Origin: Massariosphaeria phaeospora
Lineage: Eukaryota; Ascomycota; Dothideomycetes; Pleosporales
Assembly (NCBI GenBank): GCA_011032825.1
Contig: JAADJZ010000029.1
Coordinates: 310,001-374,000, forward strand
DNA length: 64,000 nt
Direction of reading: 5' to 3'
This document shows positions 57,230 to 64,000 of this stretch, one piece after another. The notes beneath the pieces are model-generated. The model worked only from the letters and a program-made list of their open reading frames with translations. It had not been told where the DNA came from and made no database searches. Position 1 is the first letter of the stretch. Each line of letters opens with the position of its first letter. A program made the position numbers and the translations under genes.

Positions 57230-59632
57230 CTTGCTTGCGCGGATTGGTGCGGTTCCCAGCCTGGATGGTTCGACAGATGCTTAGATAGAATATGCCAGCG
57301 ACTGCGCAGACAGACGGTTATAGTCCGGAATATATAGGGCACGGCTATCGAGAGATGTGGTGGCCGGTCCAGCAAAGACTGTGCGGAGGGCTCACTGAAC
57401 GGACATGCCCAAGCGGTAGAGTGAGTAGGGAACGTGCAGATAATCCGTGCCAGTTCACAGCGACGTCGACCACAGAGGGGTGTTCGATGCCTTGGAAGTG
57501 GCCAGCCGTCGCAGTCGTGTCGCGGTGGTCGGTAGAGGGACGAGCGATGCGGGTGCCGACCGGGAAGTGCCGCGGCTGAGAACTCGACAGCGGGCTCTGC
57601 GATCCCACGACAGCAACAGGAGAGCCGCGCACGCGATTATCGACGCAGCACGCCGGTGCGCGAGGAAGTGGCCGAGGTGGGCACGGCGGTGTCGCGCATG
57701 CGTCCCGCCGAGCGGTGCGGGCGATTGGGGCGGTGGGCTGAGGCTGCGGTCGGCGCAACAGGAGCGGTCGTCTAGAGGCGGCGACGGCAGTGTCGGGGCA
57801 TTCGCGAGAGCGGGAGGTCGGTGGCCCTGGGCTGGCGCTGCGGCAGCACGTCTTCGCGATGGCGGAGTGGTGGTGAGGATGGGCGCATGTCCTGGGGACG
57901 AGCGATGATCGGGCTCAGGGCTAGACTCGTTAGGGGCCGGCACGTTTCGATGTGGCTGGGCAGGCAATCGATCCGGCTTTCCCGTGCTGCGTCCGACTTG
58001 TTCCCACTCGGTGCTGGAGGGCGCGCAAAAAGGGTCGCGGGGGCTGCACACTGCACGCGTCTTGTCAACAGAGCGCTGGAGGCTGCCGGGTCCGAGGGGG
58101 GCGGCTGCGTGATTATGTGGCCTGGTCTGCTGGCGATGCAGACTCCTCCGGTGATGAGAAATTGCAGATGAGTTGCCGCTAGGCCCGGGCGGGTACGTAG
58201 CGGCTTGGCGGCGTGAAAATCGCTAGTACGTGTGCAACTTTTCTCGACCCAACTCGCTTTTCTTCGTCCTCCACACCACACACACGACAGCTTCCACCAC
58301 CGCCTCCTCCGCTGTTCTGCTGGCCTGCCTTGGGTAGAGCGAGCTTAGGCATGGCTCCCACACACTGTGGGGCTGCTGTCTATGGCGTGTGAAATCTAGG
58401 TCAGTCTCCCACCTTCCCTTCGCATCTCTGCACCCTGGAGTGATGATACTCAAACTTCTTCTTTTCCCAACGGATTCGACCATGAAGAAATCTAAGCTGT
58501 TCCGGGAGCCTGTCGCAGGGCACCTGCTACTTGCCAGTAATCTCGTCTGACCTCATCTTACGCGACTCGAATCACATGTCCCTGCCATCGCCAGTTGCTG
58601 ACAATCGCGGTTTGCAGATGTTCTTCTTCCTCCCGCATCCTACCTCCCGAGTCACTACCACGTCTGCCGGCAGTGGTAGACCGTGTACCAACTGCATCAG
58701 TGCAGCTTACCGAATACTCTCCCTGAACCCAGCGTGGAGCTTCCCACTCGTGGCATTGGTTATTGCACATCGCTATCGCCATGATGTGGATATGACATAG
58801 CAGGCGCACTAATCTCACGTTTGCGCGGAACAGCTTTCTGCTGCATCTGATGGTCAGTAAACCTTTCTCCCGTTTTTCTCCCCACCTTTTATGATGAAAA
58901 CCGTCCTCATTCGCAGTTTCCACGCTAGCCATCGCTTGAACCCATCAAGATGGACAGTGAGCGTCATTCTTCCTTGGATGTCTGATCTTTCTCTCTTCAC
59001 CGAGTATCTTGTCATTTGTATCGGTCATGACTGCGTGCTGACTGGAACACCTTAGCCTCGTGGATGAATGCCCGCGCAGCGCGGTGAAACCTTCACTCCT
59101 TCCTCGGTGAGGATGTTCGAGTGTACACAGGATGGGGTTGGCCTTTAAGGCTGTGGAAGCATTAGAGAGGTTCCAATGGCGCTTAAATAGTCTAGCCAGT
59201 AAATCTAGTAGTCTTTATACACATGTTCATTTTCGATATTGGATGCGGACGCGAGTGCACATGTGAAGCTTCGTGACGTTGCCCATTCTTCTTATGGTAG
59301 CTCTGGTGCCTACACAGCATCATTGTATCCAATACTCCTGTTCCACCTTCTCGTAGAGACGTTGACATGAACCAATCGATTAATCAAGCAATCAATCAAT
59401 CGACCTTCAGTTACTCGAACCATGGTGTGGGCTGTTCTGGGATAGTCGCTTAGTCAGAGCGGGTCATTGGTCCCGCCGCACTGACGTCGGGCGGAGCTTC
59501 GCTAGCCCGCAAGAGCTGCTGCCCGCTTCATCACCGCAGCTCCAGACACTACCACCCCACGACTGGATACAGCTCCAGCGGCCCTAACAGAACAACTTCG
59601 ACTATAGCGCCGGTTCTTCCCTCGCCGCCATC
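57230..59632. other. 2.4-kb divergent regulatory region
   Basis: Upstream of the LIM-binding regulator and of VMA2. The part from 57450 to 58200 is GC-rich, and long frames on both strands there look like artefacts. Pyrimidine-rich blocks (58230-58280, 58860-58890) and several GT...AG pairs (for example 58953-59056) hint at spliced leader or non-coding transcripts. Long upstream regions are common for developmental regulators. Confidence 0.4.
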
Positions 59633-61513
59633 ATGCCTGACGTCGTAGACCCCCGAATGATGAAGGTCCAGCCAAGGATACGCTACAACACCATTGGCGG
59701 TGTGAACGGTCCATTGGTCATTCTGGAAAGCGTACGTCGCTGGTGAAGCTATATGAGGTGCGGTAGAAGCTTATGGATATGTGGAACAGGTCAAATTTCC
59801 AAAGTACAACGAGATCGTGTCCTTGACTCTGCCTGATGGCACGGAGAGGTCCGGGCAGGTCCTAGAAGCTCGAGGTGAGTAAGTGGACATGTATGTTGGA
59901 CTACATGCTAACTCGAGTATCAGGAAATAGGGCAGTTGTTCAGGTACCTTGTTAACGATTCTGCGCGACCCTCGGTTCTGATAGTGGTGCAGGTTTTCGA
60001 AGGTACAACCGGCATCGACGTCAAAAGGGTGAATACAGACCCATCGAGTCGCGGAATCTCTCTAACAACCATTATAGACGAAAGTCGAGTTCACTGGACA
60101 TAGCTTGAAACTCGGCGTGTCCGAAGACATGCTTGGTCGCACATTCGATGGATCTGGCAGAGCTATTGACAAAGGGCCCAAAGTACTAGCAGAAGACTAT
60201 CTGGACATCAATGGAAGTCCGATCAACCCGTACTCACGAGTAAGTGTCTCAGGCTAAACTTTTCGATCCGCGACTAACGACGTGCAGTCATACCCCGAGG
60301 AAATGATTTCCACCGGTATTTCCGCCATCGATACTATGAACTCCATCGCCCGCGGTCAGAAGATCCCTATCTTCTCCGCGTCCGGTTTACCTCACAACGA
60401 GATCGCCGCCCAGATCTGTCGACAGGCTAGCTTGGTCGCAAAACCTTCGAAGGGAATACACGACGATCACGACGAGAACTTCTCTATCGTTTTCGGCGCT
60501 ATGGGTGTCAACTTGGAAACCGCCCGATTCTTTACCCGGGATTTCGAAGAGAACGGCAGCATGGAGCGTGTCACCCTGTTCCTAAATCTAGCAAACGATC
60601 CTACGTAAGAAATCCCGGCGAGAGCGCGTTAAGCCAAGCTAATCTGCCACAGCATCGAGCGTATCATCACGCCTCGTCTCGCCCTTACTACTGCCGAATA
60701 CTACGCATATCAGCTCGAGAAGCACGTTTTGGTTATTCTTACCGATCTGTCATCCTATTGCGATGCGCTCCGTGAGGTCTCTGCAGCTCGTGAAGAAGTG
60801 CCAGGTCGACGCGGTTACCCCGGTTACATGTACACTGATCTGTCCACCATCTACGAGCGAGCCGGACGTGTGGAGGGCCGCAAGGGATCCATTACGCAAA
60901 TTCCCATCCTGACTATGCCTAACGAGGGTATGTATTCAATCCAGGCCCATGAGTAGCAATGCTGACTCCCTAAGATATCACACATCCCATCCCTGACTTG
61001 ACTGGCTACATTACCGAGGGACAGATTTTCATCGATCGTCAATTGGACAACAAGGGTATTTACCCACCGATTAATGTGCTTCCATCGCTGTCTCGTCTTA
61101 TGAAATCCGCTATTGGCGAAGGCCGCACACGGAAAGATCACGGGGATGTTTCCAACCAGCTCTATGCCAAGTATGCCATCGGTCGTGACGCTGCTGCTAT
61201 GAAAGCAGTCGTTGGTGAGGAGGCTCTCTCGTCTGAGGACAAGCTCTCCCTTGAGTTTTTGGACAAATTCGAGCGAACATTCATTGCTCAGTCCCCTTAC
61301 GAATCTCGATCGATTGTCGAATCGTTGGACTTGGCATGGTCTCTACTCCGAATCTACCCCAAGGAGTTGCTTAATCGCATCCCGGCCAAGGTGCTCGACC
61401 AGTACTACCAGAGGAGTCGGGCCAACGAGGGTGATAAGAAAAAGAAGGGCAGCAAGGATACAAAGGACAACTCTGGAGAAGGACAGCAAGACGATAATCT
61501 GATCGACGTGTGA
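59633..61513 (+). CDS. VMA2: V-type proton ATPase catalytic-sector subunit B
   Basis: Regulatory nucleotide-binding subunit of the V1 sector of the vacuolar ATPase. Eight exons: 59633-59731, 59790-59874, 59924-59943, 59993-60028, 60078-60239, 60288-60604, 60653-60927 and 60975-61513. All introns are 46-59 bp with good ends, giving 510 residues, typical length. The 20-bp exon 3 and 36-bp exon 4 are required to restore [16 protein letters not shown]. Other landmarks: [97 protein letters not shown], and a Lys/Asp-rich tail ending DDNLIDV. The gene is complete. Confidence 0.96.
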
Positions 61514-62239
61514 GCGGTTCCATCCACAGGACTGGCCAGTCCATTTCCTCTCTTCAATAGATCAAGACCGCAGAATTGAGATGAACCATGCTGTGGCCAT
61601 CTAGTGGCAAGCCACCTTATCTCATTCTCCTGTATCGAGTACATATGAATTTTTTACAGCCTCCCTTCCCCCGATTTAGCCAGTCAAGGCCCGAGTATTG
61701 TGATGTCGAGCTGAGTGTTACCCGCTCAATCTGTTCTTCAAACTTTGCTCTTCTCTGCTTGGACAATCTTTCATGGTGTCACAAAGGCATGGCAAAAACG
61801 GCTGTGTCTCTTCATCTTTTGGTGCTCCAAACCTCGACTTACCGTTCAAATTTGCAATGATCGCTGGACGCTAGCAGGGAGGGTCGTAACGAGCTCCAAG
61901 AACGCTACTGCGATCACTCCTAATTACTCTATCATATCAGCGGAACCGCTCAGCCATTGTTGGGCATCGCGACTTCGCCCCTATTTCTTTCGACGCAATC
62001 AAACAATGGCCTGCTTGATCTGCTCATCTAACATTTTACCGGAGTCTTACGAAGGATCCATTTCTTATCTGCAGATTCGGCTGACAATTCGGCCTTGTGG
62101 GCGCTTGTGTTTTACCCCTTCCAATATTAACATGTGGAAGACTGACAGTAACTTTAGACTACCGCTGAGGATAGTAAGATACTATGAAGTCAAAGTTGGA
62201 ATCACCGTTTAGGATATTCAGGGGCTTTACGTAAAATGG
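61514..62239. other. intergenic, nothing recognised
   Basis: 3' untranslated region of VMA2 (polypyrimidine-rich at 61650-61760), then a spacer before the kinase pseudogene. The frames 61588-61860 and 61715-62212 show no motifs. Confidence 0.5.
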
Positions 62240-63479
62240 ATGACGCAGAAACGGAACCGATGCAGTAAGAGGATCGATACTGGCGAGTCTCGCCCTGAAA
62301 GCTCGTCCTCGTCCTCATCGGAATCATTAGCTGTGACCTTCCCGGTCTTTCAAGCTCAATCGCCACAGCCGACAACTGGATTTTACGCGAACGGCCCCCA
62401 CAACGACACATCCCGCCAAAAGCTGCACTTTCAAGCAGCGGTAGGCGGAGGACCAGTGAGTGATTATAGGTCTGTTGTGGCGCAAAAAGGATTGCTGTTA
62501 CCGCAAGAGAAAGAGTTGAACTGGTCTGGTGAAGGACAGCATGTTGCATTTGCGCCTGGGGACCTAGTACCCGTTCAGCTTGCGTCGCATCTGGGCGCAT
62601 CTCTGATGGCTATCGTTGAGAAAGTAGAATGTCGACGCATAATTCTGGCACGCAAAACAATGCGCTGCACGCGTAGCTACACCGTCAAAGACGCTCTCCG
62701 GGAAGTAGAACATCTACACAAACTGCGCCATTTTCCATATTGATGTACCCAACTGCCGACTATCATTCAGATACAGCCGACATGGAGGACTTGTAACCCC
62801 AACCCTCGGAAACCCCGTACGCCGAACGCATTGCCTTCCTAGCCAGCACTCGAAGCTGCCTCGTCTCTGCCCTCACTCACATCCACGCCCATACGACCAA
62901 ACACATGGATATTCAGCCCGCCGCGTCAAATCATCCAAACTTGATTTCCGGATCTACCCCGCCGACTTCGGCCTCTCGCACTCTTTCTCCCTCAACGAAT
63001 ATAGCCAGACCGACGGTCCGACAACGCGCACGCCTAAGTTTTGCGCCCCAGAGGTCTTTAACTTTGACGGCCGCGGCCGCGCCGCCAACGTCTTTTCGCT
63101 TGTCTGCGTCTACCTCGACTCTCGAGATCCTAACTGTACATGTGGGCTATCATCCCCACGACTTCGCAGCGTTCCGGCGCGGCGGGGATGAGGGGTACGG
63201 TGAGTCGTACCATGCGAATCTTTGGAGCGTGTGGCTCGCTGGATCGAGCAGAAACTCAGACGCGATCCAAGTATTACAGGACTACTGTATGGGGTGGATA
63301 TGATGGTGCAGATGATTCCGGAGAGAAGACCGACGGCAGGTGATGTTCAGCGGGTGTTGGCCAGTGAGTATCACGCGCCGTATGCGTTTTTGAGGTGGAG
63401 TTGTTGTGTGAAGCAGCCGGAGTCGTACGTGGCGTATGGGGAAGACCCAAGGGACGCGTTCATGACGTTTATTGTATAG
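62240..63479 (+). pseudogene. broken serine/threonine protein kinase gene
   Basis: Pieces of one fungal protein-kinase domain appear in order but in different frames. Near 62610-62740 are the ATP-site lysine strand (ILARKTM) and the helix EVEHLHKLRH. A junction at about 62740 then jumps frame to ILMYPTADY, with the expected following strand lost. An in-frame TAA is at about 62796. Next come RIAFLAST and HMDIQP, where the catalytic-loop Asp is present and the Lys reads Gln. The frame then shifts to give ADFGLSHSF (DFG) and FCAPEV (APE), and shifts again before ERVARWIEQKL and PERRPTAGDV. At least three frames and one stop make a functional kinase very unlikely. Confidence 0.85.
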
Positions 63480-63897
63480 ATTGTCTATTGCAAATTGCTT
63501 ACAGAGGACAGCAACCAGGTAATGATGAAACTTGGCAAATCTCTACATGTGGTCGAGGTCTCCCCACTCGGGGTTAGTGAAGGCGTTAGTTCACTAACCC
63601 CGCAACTACTCCGTTCTTGCTCAAGTCCTCGAACTATGATACATATTCGGAATCGCTCCCATCCTTAGCGAAATCTCTTCTCGACTTCCAGACTCTCTAG
63701 CTTACTTATTTCTCAACCATCGACAATCTACTATTGTGTAGGTCACCTCGATAGGTCCGCGTACATATTGTGGTATATATTCGTCATCCCTCCCATACTC
63801 GTCGAAACCAGCCTTTGACCACGTCAACTCCTAGACTTTACAGCCTCATATGCCCGTCAGCTATCGGCTACTCTACAACAGCTACAACATACCTTCT
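63480..63897. other. intergenic, nothing recognised
   Basis: About 420 bp between the kinase pseudogene and the start of the next gene. Pyrimidine-rich from 63600 to 63720, as in other promoters here. Confidence 0.5.
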
Positions 63898-64000
63898 ATG
63901 TCTGAGAAAGAGATCGTCCTTGTCACAGGTGAAGGGATCATGACTACTAATCGAGATTAGAACTAACGGCATCAATAGGTGGAACCAACGGTATCGGCTT
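63898..64000 (+). CDS. short-chain dehydrogenase, 5' end only
   Basis: Exon 1 is 63898-63928 (MSEKEIVLVTG). A 50-bp intron follows with a GTGAAG donor, AACTAACGG branch region and AATAG acceptor. Exon 2 starts at 63979 and continues past the window. Splicing makes the nucleotide-binding motif TGGTNGIG, the classical SDR TGxxxGIG. The remainder is outside the window, so the substrate class cannot be told. Confidence 0.8.

Noticed and set aside
58952..59092. Possible tiny spliced gene (ATGGACA then intron 58959-59056, about 12 codons)
   Set aside because: Splice signals look plausible, but the peptide matches no known small protein and could equally be part of a non-coding leader.

Overview
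The window looks like a gene-dense stretch of a filamentous ascomycete genome (Pezizomycotina; a dothideomycete-like fungus would fit, but I cannot prove the class). The evidence is eukaryotic: most genes carry short introns (mainly 40-120 bp) with GT...AG ends and, where visible, CTAAC or TACTAAC branch sites. The gene set is fungal: an alpha-beta fused tryptophan synthase, a CFEM/GPI wall protein and a PtaB/LIM-binding regulator. I rebuilt exon structures by eye, checking reading phase across every junction. No rRNA, tRNA, CRISPR array or intact transposon was recognised.

Layout: 0.3-4 kb, ATE1 arginyltransferase (-) divergent from an Aps1-like Nudix hydrolase (+). 4-6 kb, gene-poor. 6.1-8.6 kb, TRP5 tryptophan synthase (-). 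9.2-14.4 kb, a same-strand run of small cysteine-rich genes, three of them clearly paralogous, with a decayed extra copy. 14.4-16.6 kb, gene-poor. 16.6-18.4 kb, a zf-HIT gene divergent from COX11. 19-20.7 kb, a BTB-like gene. 22.3-23.2 kb, a CFEM protein. 24.1-26.3 kb, TRP2 anthranilate synthase (9 exons), divergent from a coiled-coil protein. 28.3-28.6 kb, an AT-rich relic. 28.6-29.6 kb, the urease GTPase UreG. 30.6-31.6 kb, a zinc-finger-like protein. 31.6-33.8 kb, microsatellites. 33.8-34.8 kb, a membrane protein. 36.8-38.5 kb, an FG-repeat protein.

39.2-46.5 kb holds myo-inositol oxygenase, an aldo-keto reductase, a small unknown gene, a KduD-type SDR and a sorbitol/idonate-type zinc dehydrogenase. 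This is a plausible inositol/uronate catabolic cluster. 46.8-50.9 kb is leucyl-tRNA synthetase, with its last codons tandemly duplicated downstream. 51.2-53.1 kb has a small membrane protein overlapping the 3' end of an unannotatable multi-exon gene on the other strand. 54.6-57.2 kb is a polyglutamine-rich PtaB/LIM-binding regulator, 59.6-61.5 kb is V-ATPase subunit B, 62.2-63.5 kb is a wrecked protein-kinase gene, and the window ends inside an SDR gene.

The most original observations are the tandem cysteine-rich family, the dehydrogenase/MIOX cluster, the partial tandem duplication of the LeuRS 3' end, the FG-repeat protein, and Gcn4/CpcA-type TGASTCA sites at both tryptophan genes.
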